Part shown: positions 36,834 to 47,137 of the stretch, one piece after another
Numbering within the stretch: the first letter of the stretch is position 1
Layout of the letters: each line of letters starts with the position of its first letter
Assembly (NCBI RefSeq): GCF_001017435.1
Contig: NZ_CP011371.1
Span: 1,116,001-1,180,000, forward strand
Length of the DNA stretch: 64,000 nucleotides
Direction: 5' to 3'
Source of the DNA: Caldimonas brevitalea
GTDB lineage: Bacteria > Pseudomonadota > Gammaproteobacteria > Burkholderiales > Burkholderiaceae_C
Notes under the pieces: generated by a model
What the model saw: only the letters and a program-made list of their open reading frames with translations
What the model was told of the DNA's origin: nothing
Databases searched by the model: none
Position numbers and translations under genes: made by a program

Positions 36834-37934
36834 CTACGGCAGGCGGTGCTCCTTCACGCTGTCCCAGGTGATCTGAGCGATGTCGAGTCGGTCGCGGTTG
36901 CGATAGACCAGATGTCCGCCACGGACCGAATACAGCGCCACCTTGGCCCCGCCGGCGCAGCTGGCGTATTCGTCTTTGAAGCTGCTGCGCGTCAATTCGG
37001 TCCGGACGGGAGCGCCGGTGCAGCCGTTCAGGCGCGCCCAACGCTCCAGGTTGCCCTGCGCACCGACCCAGTCGCGGCTGGCGCTGTAGCGCACGATCAG
37101 GTCGGACAGGCCATGGATTTCGGTGACGCTGATGGGGCGCGGCAGGGCGCCGGTGTCCGTCAACAGGTACAACGAGGAGCAGCCCACCGCCGCGATCGCG
37201 TCGCTCGCTTCGGCCGCCAGCCGTTGGGCCATCGCGCAGCCATTGGAAATGCCGCTGGCGTAGATGCGGCGCGGGTCGACGACGGGGTGGTCGACCTGCA
37301 GCCGCGCGATCAGCGCGCGGATGAAGCCGACGTCATCGACCGCCTCGTCGAGGGCCCGGCCGCAGCAGCTGCCAAACCGGCCCGCGCCGGCGTTCCAGGC
37401 GTTGTAGAGGCCGTCGGGGTAGACGGTGACGACGCCCTGGTCTTGCCCGACACGATCCAGTCCCGAGACCGCGCGTTCGTCCTGGCCGTTGGAGGTGTAG
37501 CCGTGCAGGCCGATCACCACCGGGCAGTCGCGCACGCAGGTGGCGGGCTGCACCACGTCATAGCGGCGGAGCGTGCCGTTGTGCATCAGGGTATAGCTGA
37601 CGGCCGGGGTGGCGGCCTGCCTCTCGGCCCGCTCGGGTGAGCCGGCGTCGGCCGAAGTGTCGAGCCGGATTTGCGGCTGGTCGGCGTGGGGTGCGGTGGA
37701 CGATTGTTGGGGTGCCACCGGCGCTGTGGCCGGGCCCACGTCGCTCCCGCCGCCTCCGCAGGCGGCCACCATCAGGACGGTGAGGGTGCAGGTCGCGCTG
37801 ATGGGGTAACCGCGGCGCTGCGCATTTCGGTGCGATCCCCTTCGGGCGGCCGAGCGGCGGCTCATGGCCGTGGTGCTGAGTCTTCTGCTGGTGTGGGTCG
37901 TAAGCCGCGGCCAGCCTTCGTCTTCGGCTTTCAT
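36834..37934 (-). CDS. Secreted PHB-depolymerase-like esterase (lipoprotein)
   Basis: About 366 residues from the ATG at 37934, which is 8 bp from TAGGAG; ATGs at 37940 and 37865 are alternatives. A hydrophobic segment ending MVAACGGGG looks like a lipobox, preceded by an unusually long basic N-region. The alpha/beta-hydrolase core has VVIGLHGYTSNGQDE (oxyanion region), the nucleophile Ser230 in ASGISNGCAMAQ, and a late GGHLVY as the likely catalytic His. Several Cys pairs suggest an exported, disulfide-bonded protein. It resembles the LpqC/PHB depolymerase family; the substrate could be any short-chain ester. Confidence 0.8.
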   Translation of the reverse strand: MKAEDEGWPRLTTHTSRRLSTTAMSRRSAARRGSHRNAQRRGYPISATCTLTVLMVAACGGGGSDVGPATAPVAPQQSSTAPHADQPQIRLDTSADAGSPERAERQAATPAVSYTLMHNGTLRRYDVVQPATCVRDCPVVIGLHGYTSNGQDERAVSGLDRVGQDQGVVTVYPDGLYNAWNAGAGRFGSCCGRALDEAVDDVGFIRALIARLQVDHPVVDPRRIYASGISNGCAMAQRLAAEASDAIAAVGCSSLYLLTDTGALPRPISVTEIHGLSDLIVRYSASRDWVGAQGNLERWARLNGCTGAPVRTELTRSSFKDEYASCAGGAKVALYSVRGGHLVYRNRDRLDIAQITWDSVKEHRLP

Positions 37935-38372
37935 GTGCATGTCTCCTACCGGGTCTGCCTGGCTTGTGGGCATCCCCGCGGCCTCCGCCGGACCAGGCAT
38001 CCGGGGGAAGCCGCACGCCGCGACCCTGGGCAGGGCCCAGGCGCGAACAGGGATGCGACAGGTCTGGGCCCAGCTTGGTCGGCATGTTGGGAGGAGGGTG
38101 TCGCGTGGGTGACACGGGTCGGTGCTTCCTGGAGGTGCGTGGTGACGCGGTCGCAGCCGACGGGGATGTGCTGACCGGTTCCGGCGAGGCGCCGCGGACG
38201 AGAAAGCAGGGGAGGGTGGGATCGCGAGATGGCCGGGCGGACCGGCGCTCACCGGTTGCGGCCTTGTGTTCTCATCACGGGCCGGTGCTTGGCCAGCAAG
38301 AAGTCATCGACGACTGGAGTTGTCGAGGAACGCGGCACTTTGGTGCGCCGACCGCCAACCCGCATGAAGACT
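37935..38372. other. About 440-bp region with no supported gene before tRNA-Met
   Basis: Apart from upstream sequence of the esterase gene, no gene-like frame with a ribosome site or recognisable family is seen on either strand, and no strong terminator downstream of the tRNA. A long minus-strand frame to 38252 crosses it but is an unsupported extension of the esterase. Confidence 0.5.
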
Positions 38373-38449
38373 TGGTAGGCCGTGCAGGGCTCGAACCTGC
38401 GACCAAAGGATTATGAGTCCTCTGCTCTAACCGACTGAGCTAACGGCCC
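38373..38449 (-). tRNA. tRNA-Met (CAT anticodon), elongator type
   Basis: A 77-nt cloverleaf with encoded CCA. On the minus strand: acceptor GGGCCGT with ACGGCCT (one G-T pair), D-arm AGCTC...GAGC, anticodon stem GAGGA/TCCTT (closing through A-T and G-T pairs) around the loop CTCATAA (anticodon CAT), T-arm GCAGG TTCGAGC CCTGC. It lacks initiator features. A lysidine-modified tRNA-Ile with the same anticodon is an alternative that cannot be fully excluded by eye. Confidence 0.9.
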
Positions 38450-38525
38450 TTCGCCTGCAGACCGCGCCGGCCCATGGATGAGCGGCCGCCTTGCAGCAAA
38501 CGCGTGATTGTAGGCGGTCCTACTG

Positions 38526-39548
38526 CTACTTCTGGCTGAGCGCGTTGGAGACAAGCCGGGCCGTGATGTCGACGATCTGGATCATCCGGTCGTAGGCCAT
38601 GCGCGTCGGCCCGATCACGCCCAGCGTGCCGACCACCTCGCCGTTGACCTCGTACGGCGCCGACACCACCGACAGCTCCTCGAACGGCACGAACTGGCTC
38701 TCGCCGCCGATGTAGATGCGCACGCCTTCGGCGCGGCTGGACACCTCGAGCAAGCGCATCAGCTGCGTCTTCTGCTCGAACAGGTCGAACAGCTTGCGCA
38801 GCGAGCTGAGGTCGTTGGAGAAATCCTGCACCTGCAACAGGTTGCGCTCGCCGGACACCACCACCTGTTCGGTGTTCTCGGCCATCGCATCGGAGCCGGC
38901 CTGCACCGCCGCCTGCATCAGCGCGGCGATCTCGGCACGCAGGTCGTCGACCTCGGTCTTCAGGCGCTGGCGCACCTCTTCCAGCGTCAGCCCGGCGTAG
39001 TGGGTGTTGAGGAAGTTGGTGGCTTCGATCAGCTGCGACTGGGTGTAGTCGTGCTCGGTGAAGATCACCCGGTTCTGCACGTCACCGTCGGGCGACACCA
39101 AAATCACCAACACACGCCGGTCGGACAGGCGCAAGAACTCGATGTGGCGGAACACCGACGGCTGGCGTGGCGAGGTCACCACGCCGACGAATTGCGACAG
39201 ATTGGACAGCAGCTGCGCCGCGTTGGCGATCACCCGCTTGGGCTGGTCGGGCTGCAGCGGCTCGGCGACCTCCAGCGGGGCGCCGGCGTGCAGTTCGCGC
39301 GAGCGGGCCGTCAGCATCGTGTCGACGAACAGGCGGTAACCCCTGGGGGTGGGCACACGGCCGGCCGAGGTGTGAGGGCTGGCGATCAGGCCCAGCTCTT
39401 CGAGGTCGGCCATCACGTTGCGGATCGTCGCGGGCGAAAGTTCCAGGCCCGAGGCCTTGGACAACGTGCGGGAACCCACCGGCTGGCCGTCCGCGATATA
39501 GCGTTCGACCAGCGTCTTCAGCAGCATCCTCGATCGATCGTCCAGCAT
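38526..39548 (-). CDS. hrcA: Heat-inducible transcription repressor HrcA
   Basis: A 340-residue repressor of heat-shock (CIRCE-controlled) chaperone genes. The ATG at 39548 begins [18 protein letters not shown], the normal family start; the frame runs on upstream only as an antisense artefact of nadK. Seen: winged helix ([31 protein letters not shown], residues about 24-54, with [12 protein letters not shown]) and the C-terminal HrcA domain with IYIGGE and the closing [14 protein letters not shown]. It is divergent from nadK. No CIRCE element was found in the intergenic region. Confidence 0.95.
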   Translation of the reverse strand: MLDDRSRMLLKTLVERYIADGQPVGSRTLSKASGLELSPATIRNVMADLEELGLIASPHTSAGRVPTPRGYRLFVDTMLTARSRELHAGAPLEVAEPLQPDQPKRVIANAAQLLSNLSQFVGVVTSPRQPSVFRHIEFLRLSDRRVLVILVSPDGDVQNRVIFTEHDYTQSQLIEATNFLNTHYAGLTLEEVRQRLKTEVDDLRAEIAALMQAAVQAGSDAMAENTEQVVVSGERNLLQVQDFSNDLSSLRKLFDLFEQKTQLMRLLEVSSRAEGVRIYIGGESQFVPFEELSVVSAPYEVNGEVVGTLGVIGPTRMAYDRMIQIVDITARLVSNALSQK

Positions 39549-39698
39549 GCGAACGATTGTAGGCGGGTGGGCTCCAGGCAGACTAGGTGCATTCCTCACG
39601 GCGCCACCGCAGCGGCAGGCCCGCGACCCCTTGCCACAGGCGGTGGACCTCGGGCCGCCAGACACGGGAAATAAGAACTGCTGTGGTGTAATCCCGCC

Positions 39699-40577
39699 AT
39701 GCAGTCGCGCTTCCGTCACGTCGCCCTGATCGGCAAGTACCAGGCTCACGGCATCGAACCCGTGCTGGAAGAGATCGCGCACTACATCTCGCGCCAGGGT
39801 GCCGAAGTGACGCTGGACCGCGACACTGCGCAGAACACCGGCATGACGCTCTACCCGACGCTCGACGTCGCCGGTATCGGCAAAGCCTGTGACCTCGCGG
39901 TGGTGGTCGGCGGCGACGGCACCATGCTGCACATCGCACGTGAACTCGCCCGTTACGGCGTCCCGCTGATCGGCATCAACCAGGGGCGGCTCGGCTTCAT
40001 CACCGATGTCCCGGTGCACCAGGTGTGCGAGGCGCTCGGGCCGATGCTGCAAGGCGACTACGAAGAAGAGCACCGCACCATGCTGGAAGGCCAGGTGGTG
40101 CGCGACGGCGAAGTCATCTTCGACAGCATCGCGATGAACGACGTTGTGGTCAGCCGCGGCGCGACCGCCAGCATGGTCGAGTTGCGCATCGACGTGGGCG
40201 ACCAGTTCGTCGCCAACTTCCGGGCTGATGGTCTGATCCTCGCGTCGCCCACGGGCTCGACCGCCTACGCCTTGTCGGCCGGCGGGCCCATCCTGCACCC
40301 GGGTATCAAGGGCTGGGTGCTGGTGCCGATCGCACCGCACACGCTGTCGAACCGGCCCATCGTGCTGCCCGACGCCGGCCAGGTGACGATCGAGATCGTC
40401 GCCGGACGCGACGCGAGTGCCAATTTCGATATGCAGAGCCTGGCCAGCCTGTGGCATGGCGACCGCATCCGCGTCGGCCGGTCGGCCTATCAAGTGCGCT
40501 TCCTGCACCCGCGCGGTTGGAGTTATTACGCGACCTTGCGCAAAAAATTGCACTGGAACGAAGGGGTGGGGGGCTGA
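39699..40577 (+). CDS. nadK: NAD kinase
   Basis: A 292-residue cytoplasmic enzyme phosphorylating NAD to NADP. Seen: the GGDGTML motif (near residue 72), [10 protein letters not shown], the NEXXX-type region [10 protein letters not shown] (usual LNDVVI) and [16 protein letters not shown]. Length is normal. It is followed by recN after one base, the recurrent nadK-recN arrangement of proteobacteria. Confidence 0.96.
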   Translation: MQSRFRHVALIGKYQAHGIEPVLEEIAHYISRQGAEVTLDRDTAQNTGMTLYPTLDVAGIGKACDLAVVVGGDGTMLHIARELARYGVPLIGINQGRLGFITDVPVHQVCEALGPMLQGDYEEEHRTMLEGQVVRDGEVIFDSIAMNDVVVSRGATASMVELRIDVGDQFVANFRADGLILASPTGSTAYALSAGGPILHPGIKGWVLVPIAPHTLSNRPIVLPDAGQVTIEIVAGRDASANFDMQSLASLWHGDRIRVGRSAYQVRFLHPRGWSYYATLRKKLHWNEGVGG

Positions 40578-40578
40578 C

Positions 40579-42294
40579 ATGCTGCGGCGTATCGCCTTGC
40601 GTGATTTCGTCATCGTGACCGAGCTCGACGTCGAACTCGGCGCCGGCTTTTCGGTGCTGACCGGCGAAACCGGCGCCGGCAAGTCCATCCTGATCGACGC
40701 CTTGCAGCTGGCGCTGGGCAGCCGGGGGGACGCCGGTGTCGTGCGCGAAGGCGCGCAGCGCGCGGACATCACCGCCGCCTTCGACCCGCCGGCCAGCCTG
40801 GCTGCCTGGCTCGAGGAAGCCGGCTTCGACGCCGGCGACGAGCTGCTGTTGCGCCGGACCATCGACGTGCAGGGCAAGAGCCGCGCGTGGATCAACGGCA
40901 GCCCGGCCACCATCGCCCAGCTCAAGGCGGCCGGCGAGCACCTGGTCGACATCCACGGCCAGCACGCGTGGCAGAGCCTGACGCGCAGCGACGCGGTGCG
41001 CGCGCTGCTCGATGCCTATGCCGGCATCGACCTCAAGCCGCTGGCGGCCGCCTGGCAGGCCTGGCGCGACGCCCAGCAGCGGCTCGACGACGCGCGCACC
41101 GGCCAGGCCGACCTGGAGCGTGAGCGCGAACGGCTGAGCTGGCAGATCGGCGAGGTCGACAAGCTGGCCCCCGGCGCCGACGAGTGGGACGAGTTGAACG
41201 CCGAGCACAAGCGCTTGAGCCATGCCCAGGCCCTGCTCGACGCCGTGCAGGGCGCGCTCGAGGCCGTCAGCGAAGCCGAGGGCAGCGCCGACGAACTGAC
41301 CGGCCGGGCGGTCGAGAAGCTGCAGACGGTGTCCGAGTACGACACCACGCTGCATGGCGTGGTCGAGGTCCTGCAAAGCGCCCAGGCGCAGCTGCAAGAC
41401 GCCTCGCACAGCCTGCACGGCTATTTGCGCCATGCCGAGCTCGACCCGCAGCGATTGCAAGAGCTGGACGAGCGGCTGGCGGCCTGGATCGGCTTGTCGC
41501 GGCGCTACCGGCGACTGCCGGAAGAGCTGCCGGCGGTGCTCGAGGGCTGGCGCGACGAATTGGGCCGGCTCGACGCCGCCAGCGACCTCGACGGCCTGGA
41601 ACGCGCTGAAGCCGCGGCCCGCAAACAGTACGACGAGGCGGCGCGGGTCGTCTCGGCGGCGCGGCGTGGCGCAGCGCCGCGACTGTCGACCGCGGTGACC
41701 CAGGCGATGCAGTCGCTGGGCATGGCGGGCGGCCGCTTCGAGGTGGGGCTGGCGCCCTTGCCGGCGCCGCAGTCGTTCGGGCGCGAAGCGGTCGAGTTCC
41801 TGGTGGCCGGCCATGAGGGCAGTACACCGCGGCCGCTCGGCAAGGTGGCGTCCGGTGGCGAGTTGTCGCGCATTTCGCTGGCGATTGCGGTCACCACCAG
41901 CCGGCTCGGCGAGGCCGGCACGCTGATCTTCGACGAGATCGACACCGGTGTCGGCGGCGCGGTCGCCGAGACCGTGGGCCGCTTGATGAAACAGCTGGGC
42001 CGCGACCGTCAGGTGCTGGCCGTGACCCATTTGCCCCAGGTGGCGGCGTGCGCCGACCAGCATCTGCTGGTCAGCAAGGCCACCAGCGGCGGCGTGACCA
42101 CCAGCGGCGTGGTGCCCGTCACCGGCGAGCAGCGCGTGGCCGAAGTGGCCCGCATGCTCGGCGGCCAGCAGCTGTCAGGCACCAGCTTCGCGCACGCACA
42201 AGAACTGATCGACGTGGCCACCGCGGCCGCGGCGGTTGCCCCGCCACCGGCAGCGGCCGGGGCGCCGGTGGGTCGTGGGAGGAAGCGCTCATGA
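40579..42294 (+). CDS. recN: DNA repair protein RecN
   Basis: A 571-residue SMC-like ATPase involved in double-strand-break repair. The ATG at 40579 begins [13 protein letters not shown]. Seen: Walker [10 protein letters not shown] (residues about 30-38), a central coiled-coil region (about 160-370), signature [13 protein letters not shown] and Walker [12 protein letters not shown], then [13 protein letters not shown]. The N-terminal part has DIHGQH, as in all RecN. The stop overlaps rapZ (ATGA). Confidence 0.96.
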   Translation: MLRRIALRDFVIVTELDVELGAGFSVLTGETGAGKSILIDALQLALGSRGDAGVVREGAQRADITAAFDPPASLAAWLEEAGFDAGDELLLRRTIDVQGKSRAWINGSPATIAQLKAAGEHLVDIHGQHAWQSLTRSDAVRALLDAYAGIDLKPLAAAWQAWRDAQQRLDDARTGQADLERERERLSWQIGEVDKLAPGADEWDELNAEHKRLSHAQALLDAVQGALEAVSEAEGSADELTGRAVEKLQTVSEYDTTLHGVVEVLQSAQAQLQDASHSLHGYLRHAELDPQRLQELDERLAAWIGLSRRYRRLPEELPAVLEGWRDELGRLDAASDLDGLERAEAAARKQYDEAARVVSAARRGAAPRLSTAVTQAMQSLGMAGGRFEVGLAPLPAPQSFGREAVEFLVAGHEGSTPRPLGKVASGGELSRISLAIAVTTSRLGEAGTLIFDEIDTGVGGAVAETVGRLMKQLGRDRQVLAVTHLPQVAACADQHLLVSKATSGGVTTSGVVPVTGEQRVAEVARMLGGQQLSGTSFAHAQELIDVATAAAAVAPPPAAAGAPVGRGRKRS

Positions 42295-43193
42295 GCGCCG
42301 CACCCGGAGCTTCCTGGCGTGAAGTCGTACTGATCACCGGCATCTCGGGCTCAGGCAAGTCGGTCGCGCTGCATGCGCTGGAAGACGCCGGCTATTTCTG
42401 CGTCGACAACCTGCCGCCCGAGCTGATCGAGAGTTTCGTGGCGCTGCAGCATTCCCGCTCGACGGCTCGCCTGGCCATCGCGGCCGATGTGCGCAGCGCC
42501 CGCTCGCTGCCGCATTTGCTGCCGGCGATGGAAAAGCTGCGGGAGGCGGGCGTCACGGTGCGTGCGGTGTTCCTCGATGCCTCCACCGACACGCTGGTGC
42601 GACGCTTTTCCGAAACGCGCCGTCGCCACCCGCTGTCGGACGCCGAGATGGCCGAGGGCGACGCGCACCGCGCGCTGATCGAGGCGATCGAGCTGGAGCG
42701 CGAGCTGCTGTCCGATCTGCGCATCACCTCGAGCGTGGTCGACACCAGCGAGTTGCGCGCCGCGCAGCTGCGCAGCTGGATCAAGAACCTGGTGCAGGCA
42801 CCGGCCGCCAAGCTGACCCTGGTGTTCGAATCGTTCGCGTTCAAGCATGGGGTGCCCCTCGACGCGGACTATGTGTTCGACGTGCGGGTGCTGCCCAATC
42901 CCTATTACGTACGCGAGCTGCGCCCGCAAACCGGCCGCGACACCGACGTGATCGGCTACCTCGAAGCCCAGCCCGAGGTGCCCGAGATGGTGGCGCAGAT
43001 CGAGGCCTTCATCCGCCGCTGGCTGCCGGCCTTCGAACAGGATCAGCGCAACTACCTGACGGTTGCCATCGGTTGCACCGGGGGGCAGCATCGTTCGGTC
43101 TACTGTGTCGAACAACTCGCCCAGCGCTTCCAGGCCCGCGGCACCACCCTGATACGCCATCGTGAACTCGATGCACGCGACGCCGCTGCATGA
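42291..43193 (+). CDS. rapZ: RNase adapter protein RapZ
   Basis: A 300-residue nucleotide-binding protein. In enterobacteria it steers RNase E to the GlmZ small RNA, controlling GlmS; its role in beta-proteobacteria is less defined. Seen: Walker A GISGSGKS (18-25), [18 protein letters not shown], and the C-terminal domain with [16 protein letters not shown] and [12 protein letters not shown]. It overlaps recN at its start and the next gene at its end by 4 bp each, so the block nadK-recN-rapZ-LonN is a tight operon. Confidence 0.95.
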   Translation: MSAAPGASWREVVLITGISGSGKSVALHALEDAGYFCVDNLPPELIESFVALQHSRSTARLAIAADVRSARSLPHLLPAMEKLREAGVTVRAVFLDASTDTLVRRFSETRRRHPLSDAEMAEGDAHRALIEAIELERELLSDLRITSSVVDTSELRAAQLRSWIKNLVQAPAAKLTLVFESFAFKHGVPLDADYVFDVRVLPNPYYVRELRPQTGRDTDVIGYLEAQPEVPEMVAQIEAFIRRWLPAFEQDQRNYLTVAIGCTGGQHRSVYCVEQLAQRFQARGTTLIRHRELDARDAAA

Positions 43194-43813
43194 CTGACCC
43201 CACCACCACCTTCTCGCTGCCCTTGTTTCCGCTGCAGTCGGTGCTGTTCCCCGACGGCCTGCTCGGACTGAAGGTGTTCGAGGCCCGGTATCTCGACATG
43301 CTGAGCGCCTGCCTGCGTGAACAGCGCCCGTTCGGCGTGGTCTTGCTCAAGCGCGGGCACGAGGTCAAGCAGGGCGGCGAGGCGGTCGAGTTCGAATCGG
43401 TGGGCTGCATGGCCGAGCTGATCGAGGTCGACAGCGCGCAGCCGGGCATCCTGCACGCGCGCTGCCGCGGCACCCAGCGGTTCATCTCGCACGAGGTGCA
43501 GCAGAACGCCGACGGGCTCTGGACGGCCCAGGTCGAGCCGATCGACGGCGATGCGGCGCTGCTGCCGGCCGAGGAGCTGGTCGGCACGGCCGCGGCGCTG
43601 GCGCGTGTGATCCAGACCATGAAACAAAAGGGCCCGGTGCCTTTTCTCGAGCCCTACCGCTTCGAAGACGCGGGCTGGATCGCCAACCGCTGGTGCGAGA
43701 TCCTGCCGATCCCGCTGGCGGCGCGGCAGAAGTTGATGGAGCTGCAGGACCCGCTGGTGCGGCTGCAACTGGTCGACCAGTTCCTGCGGCAAAAGCGCAT
43801 CCTCGACACCTGA
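43190..43813 (+). CDS. Lon N-terminal (LON) domain protein
   Basis: A 207-residue protein consisting of the substrate-binding LON domain only: [28 protein letters not shown] at the N-terminus (residues about 10-37), [15 protein letters not shown], and a helical C-terminal bundle. It has no ATPase or protease domain. Such stand-alone proteins are common in beta-proteobacteria and of unknown function, perhaps adapters. It overlaps the rapZ stop. Confidence 0.9.
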   Translation: MTDPTTTFSLPLFPLQSVLFPDGLLGLKVFEARYLDMLSACLREQRPFGVVLLKRGHEVKQGGEAVEFESVGCMAELIEVDSAQPGILHARCRGTQRFISHEVQQNADGLWTAQVEPIDGDAALLPAEELVGTAAALARVIQTMKQKGPVPFLEPYRFEDAGWIANRWCEILPIPLAARQKLMELQDPLVRLQLVDQFLRQKRILDT

Positions 43814-43857
43814 GTGGGCGGGTGCCCCCGGGAAGTTCGGGCGGGCAGGGCCTGCCT

Positions 43858-44928
43858 CTAACACCCTGCGGCCAGCAGCTTGCGCAGCGGTGCCGGCAGT
43901 CCCAGGTCGGGCAGGCGCGCATACGGCACCCATTGCCCGCCCTCCCAGCCCGGCCGCTGCGCCACCCGGATCTGCACCGGGTGCAGCACCCAATCGAAGT
44001 GCGTCAGCGTGTGCTCGATGGTGGGCCGTGGTGTGGCTGCCCCTTCCAGCGCGGCGGTCGCCTCGTGCAAGGCCGCCAGGCTCGGGTACTCGGGCAGGCT
44101 GTACAGCCCCGCCCAGACGCCGGTGGCCGGCCGCTGCGTCAGCCAGACGCTGTCTTCGTGTTGCAGCCACAGCCACCAGTTTTCACGACGGCTGCGCTTG
44201 AGCTTGCGCGTCTTCACCGGATAGACCTCCGGCTGCCCCTGCGCGCGAGCCTGGCACAGCGCGTGTGCCGGGCACAGCAAACAGCTGGGGGAGCGGGCCA
44301 GGCAGACCGTTGCGCCGAGGTCCATCAGGCCCTGTGTGTAGGGGCCCATGTCGTCGCCGTCGGGCAGCAGCTGTTCGGCCATCGACCACAGTTCGCGCTC
44401 GTGTCGCGGCACCGCCAGGTCGGCGCCGTAGGCCAGCACCCGGGTCAGCACCCGCTTGACGTTGCCGTCGAGGATGGCGGCGCGCTCGTCGAAACAGAAG
44501 GCGGCGATGGCCGCGGCCGTCGAGCGGCCGATGCCGGGGAGTTCGACCAGTTCCACCGCACGCTGCGGAAAGCGGCCGCCGTGCTGGTCGCGCACCACCT
44601 GCGCGCAGCGGTGCAGGTTGCGCGCGCGGCTGTAGTAGCCGAGGCCGCTCCAGGCGGCCAGCACGTCGTCGAGCGAGGCGTTGGCCAGCGCCACCACATC
44701 CGGGAAGCGCTGCAGGAAGCGGTCGTAGTAGCCGAGCACCGTGCTCACCTGCGTCTGCTGCAGCATGATTTCGGACAGCCAGACCCGATAGGGGTCGCGG
44801 GTCTGTTGCCAGGGCAGGCGGTGCCGGCCGTGCTGCCGCTGCCAGGCTACCAGCCGGGTCGCGAACTCGGCGCGTGTCGTCTCGAACTCAAGCACGGATG
44901 AATCGGTATCAGGAAGGGGCATCGGCAT
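43858..44928 (-). CDS. mutY: A/G-specific adenine DNA glycosylase MutY
   Basis: A 356-residue base-excision enzyme that removes adenine mispaired with 8-oxoguanine. Seen: catalytic Glu in WLSEIMLQQTQV, helix-hairpin-helix ELPGIGRSTAAAI, catalytic Asp in ILDGNVKRVL, the 4Fe-4S loop C-x6-C-x2-C-x5-C (CLARSPSCLLCPAHALC) and a C-terminal NUDIX-like domain that recognises oxoG. It is on the same strand as mutM 2 kb away; both act on oxidised guanine, with a dynamin-like gene in between. Confidence 0.96.
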   Translation of the reverse strand: MPMPLPDTDSSVLEFETTRAEFATRLVAWQRQHGRHRLPWQQTRDPYRVWLSEIMLQQTQVSTVLGYYDRFLQRFPDVVALANASLDDVLAAWSGLGYYSRARNLHRCAQVVRDQHGGRFPQRAVELVELPGIGRSTAAAIAAFCFDERAAILDGNVKRVLTRVLAYGADLAVPRHERELWSMAEQLLPDGDDMGPYTQGLMDLGATVCLARSPSCLLCPAHALCQARAQGQPEVYPVKTRKLKRSRRENWWLWLQHEDSVWLTQRPATGVWAGLYSLPEYPSLAALHEATAALEGAATPRPTIEHTLTHFDWVLHPVQIRVAQRPGWEGGQWVPYARLPDLGLPAPLRKLLAAGC

Positions 44929-44970
44929 GGAGGGGGCCGCCGCGGGGGCGGCGCACCGTGGAGGCGACGC

Positions 44971-46959
44971 TCAACGCCCGCCGGTGGCGCCCGCGAGGGG
45001 GCGATCGGCGGCGATGTCGGCGGGCAGCTCGGAGACCGGCAGCGGGCCCTTGGCGACCGCCTCGATGCTGTGTAGCAACTGCGCCAGCCGGCTTTGCAGT
45101 TCGCGCAGCCGTTCTTCCTGGGCCTCGACTTCCTGGATGCGCAGTTCCAGCTCGTTGCTGGCCGTCTGCACACGTTCCAGCGACTCGCGGCGGCGCTTGA
45201 AATTGCGGCGCCGGTCGCGCAGCTGCGAGTCGATCTGCGCCGACGCAGTCTTGTTCCACAGTTCGAGCTCGCCGCTGGCGCCTTCGAACACCACCCGCAG
45301 CTTGGACACCAGCATGCGGCGGAACTGCTCCATGAAGCGGTTCTGGGACAGCCGCAACGCATGCGTCAGGCCCAGGTACTGCATGTAGTTGCGCTCGATC
45401 AGGTCGAGGTCGCGCACGAAGCGCGCGAGGTCGGGCGGCTTGGGTGCGGCCAGGCCGAAGCCGAACTCGGTGTTGAGTTTGTCGAACGACGCGCTCAGCA
45501 TGTCGTGGATCTCGCCACCCTTGGCCTGCGCGTCGTTGAGCCGCCGGCGCAAGGCGGCGCACATGTCGGCGAAGGCGCGCTTGGCGCCGAGGTTGAGGAT
45601 GGCGCTGCGCAGCTTGTCCTGCAGCACCTCGGTCGACTCTCGCACCACGTCGCTGCTGATCGTCAGCAGCGCTTCTTTCAGCATGCGGGTGTGCACCGAG
45701 CGCATCGCCTGCACACGGCCGATGCACTGCTCGAACTCGGCGCTTTCGTTGCCCACCCGCTTGAGCATCACGCCGACCATGTTGCTGTTTTTGCCGCGCA
45801 GGCCGCGCAGCTCGAGCAACTGCTCGGACATCTGGCGGCGGCGGTCCGACAAACGTCGTCCGACCTGGCTCTCGATCTGGCCGGCGCCGTCGAGCGCCGC
45901 CTGCATCAACACCTCGCGCCGCTGCGGCAGCAACTGGTGGCCCAACGCGTCTTCGAGCGCCAGGATGCGGCTGGCGCGCAGGTCGTCGGCGTCGCCCGCG
46001 ACGCGCCCGGTCAGCGCCAGCTTGGCCGAGATCGGGAACACGCGGGTTTCAGGGATCTCCAGCGTCTGGGCGGTTTGCGCGCGCTGGCGTGCGATGTGGA
46101 TTTCAGTTTCGGCGTGCGGGCTGAGCGCGTCGCTGAGCGTGTCGATCTTGTTCAGCGCCACATAGCGCGCCAGCGCCTGGCCGCACAGGTGATCGCGCCA
46201 GATCGCCAGATCGGACTTGGTGACGCCGGTGTCGGCCGCGAGGATGAACACCGTCGCGTGGGCCGACGGCAGCAGGCTGACGGTCAGCTCGGGTTCCGCG
46301 CCGATCGCGTTCAGCCCCGGCGTGTCGAGCACCACCAGGCCCCGCTTCAGCAGCGGGTGGGGGTAGTTGATGATGGCGTGGCGCCAGGCTGGCACATCGA
46401 CCAGGCCGTCCGCGTCGCGCGGCGGGTTGTCCTGTGGGCGGGCGTCGTCCCAGAAGCCGAGCGCACGGGCCTGCTCGACCGGCACCTTTTTGGTCTGCAT
46501 CACCTGCAGCAGCTCCTCGGCCAGCAGGTCGGGGCGCTTGACGTTGAGCGTCACCTGTTTCCAGGCCTGCGCGTGCCCGCGCAATTCGCCCAGCGACTGG
46601 TTGTGCAGCCGGGTGTCGATGTCGAGCAACCGCAGGGACGGTGTTTCGTCCTCGTCGTAGCTCAGCTCCACCGGGCACATCGTCGTGCGCCCCGGGGTGG
46701 CGGGCAGGATGCGGCGGCCGGTGTCGGCGAAAAAGATCGCGTTGATCAGCTCGGACTTGCCGCGCGAGAACTCGGCCACGAACGCCACCACCAGCTTTTC
46801 GCCGGCCAGACGCTGGGTCAGACCGTCCAGCAGTTCGGACGCCGGCTGGTCGAGCAGGTCGTGGTCGAACAGAAAACGTGACAGTTCGCGCAGCCGCGAC
46901 TCAAGGCTGGTGCGCCACGCGCTCAGCGCGTCGAGCTTGTTCGCAAAAGACGGGGCCAT
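44971..46959 (-). CDS. Dynamin-family GTPase
   Basis: About 662 residues from the ATG at 46959; a longer frame to 47079 is not supported. Seen: G1 motif AEFSRGKSELIN (near residue 63), G2-like Thr in PGRTTMCP, G3 VVLDTPGLN (near 218), G4-like LNKID (near 265), and a helical C-terminal half with two coiled-coil stretches ending near ERLRELQSRLAQLL. There is no clear transmembrane hairpin, unlike typical bacterial dynamin-like membrane-fusion proteins. Its placement between mutY and mutM is shared with related Burkholderiales. The function is unknown; membrane remodelling or stress protection is only an inference. Confidence 0.88.
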   Translation of the reverse strand: MAPSFANKLDALSAWRTSLESRLRELSRFLFDHDLLDQPASELLDGLTQRLAGEKLVVAFVAEFSRGKSELINAIFFADTGRRILPATPGRTTMCPVELSYDEDETPSLRLLDIDTRLHNQSLGELRGHAQAWKQVTLNVKRPDLLAEELLQVMQTKKVPVEQARALGFWDDARPQDNPPRDADGLVDVPAWRHAIINYPHPLLKRGLVVLDTPGLNAIGAEPELTVSLLPSAHATVFILAADTGVTKSDLAIWRDHLCGQALARYVALNKIDTLSDALSPHAETEIHIARQRAQTAQTLEIPETRVFPISAKLALTGRVAGDADDLRASRILALEDALGHQLLPQRREVLMQAALDGAGQIESQVGRRLSDRRRQMSEQLLELRGLRGKNSNMVGVMLKRVGNESAEFEQCIGRVQAMRSVHTRMLKEALLTISSDVVRESTEVLQDKLRSAILNLGAKRAFADMCAALRRRLNDAQAKGGEIHDMLSASFDKLNTEFGFGLAAPKPPDLARFVRDLDLIERNYMQYLGLTHALRLSQNRFMEQFRRMLVSKLRVVFEGASGELELWNKTASAQIDSQLRDRRRNFKRRRESLERVQTASNELELRIQEVEAQEERLRELQSRLAQLLHSIEAVAKGPLPVSELPADIAADRPLAGATGGR

Positions 46960-47137
46960 GGGAAGACGCTCGACAAGGAAGGAGCCACAACAAGGAAACC
47001 CGAGGATGGTAGCCCAAGGGGCCTCGGTCAAGGCGGGGCGCCCCGGGTGTGGCCCCCGCGCCGCGTTTCTATTGCGCAAGTCCCGCGGGTGTTACTCGCT
47101 GTCACCCGTGGCGCCGGCGACTTGTGCACAGCGTCGT

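Noticed and set aside
39549..39698. Search for a CIRCE element between hrcA and nadK
   Set aside because: No nine-base inverted repeat with the TTAGCACTC pattern is present.
39549..40952. Upstream extension of the hrcA frame to 808 codons
   Set aside because: The extra region is antisense to nadK and recN; HrcA proteins begin at MLDDRSR, at 39548.
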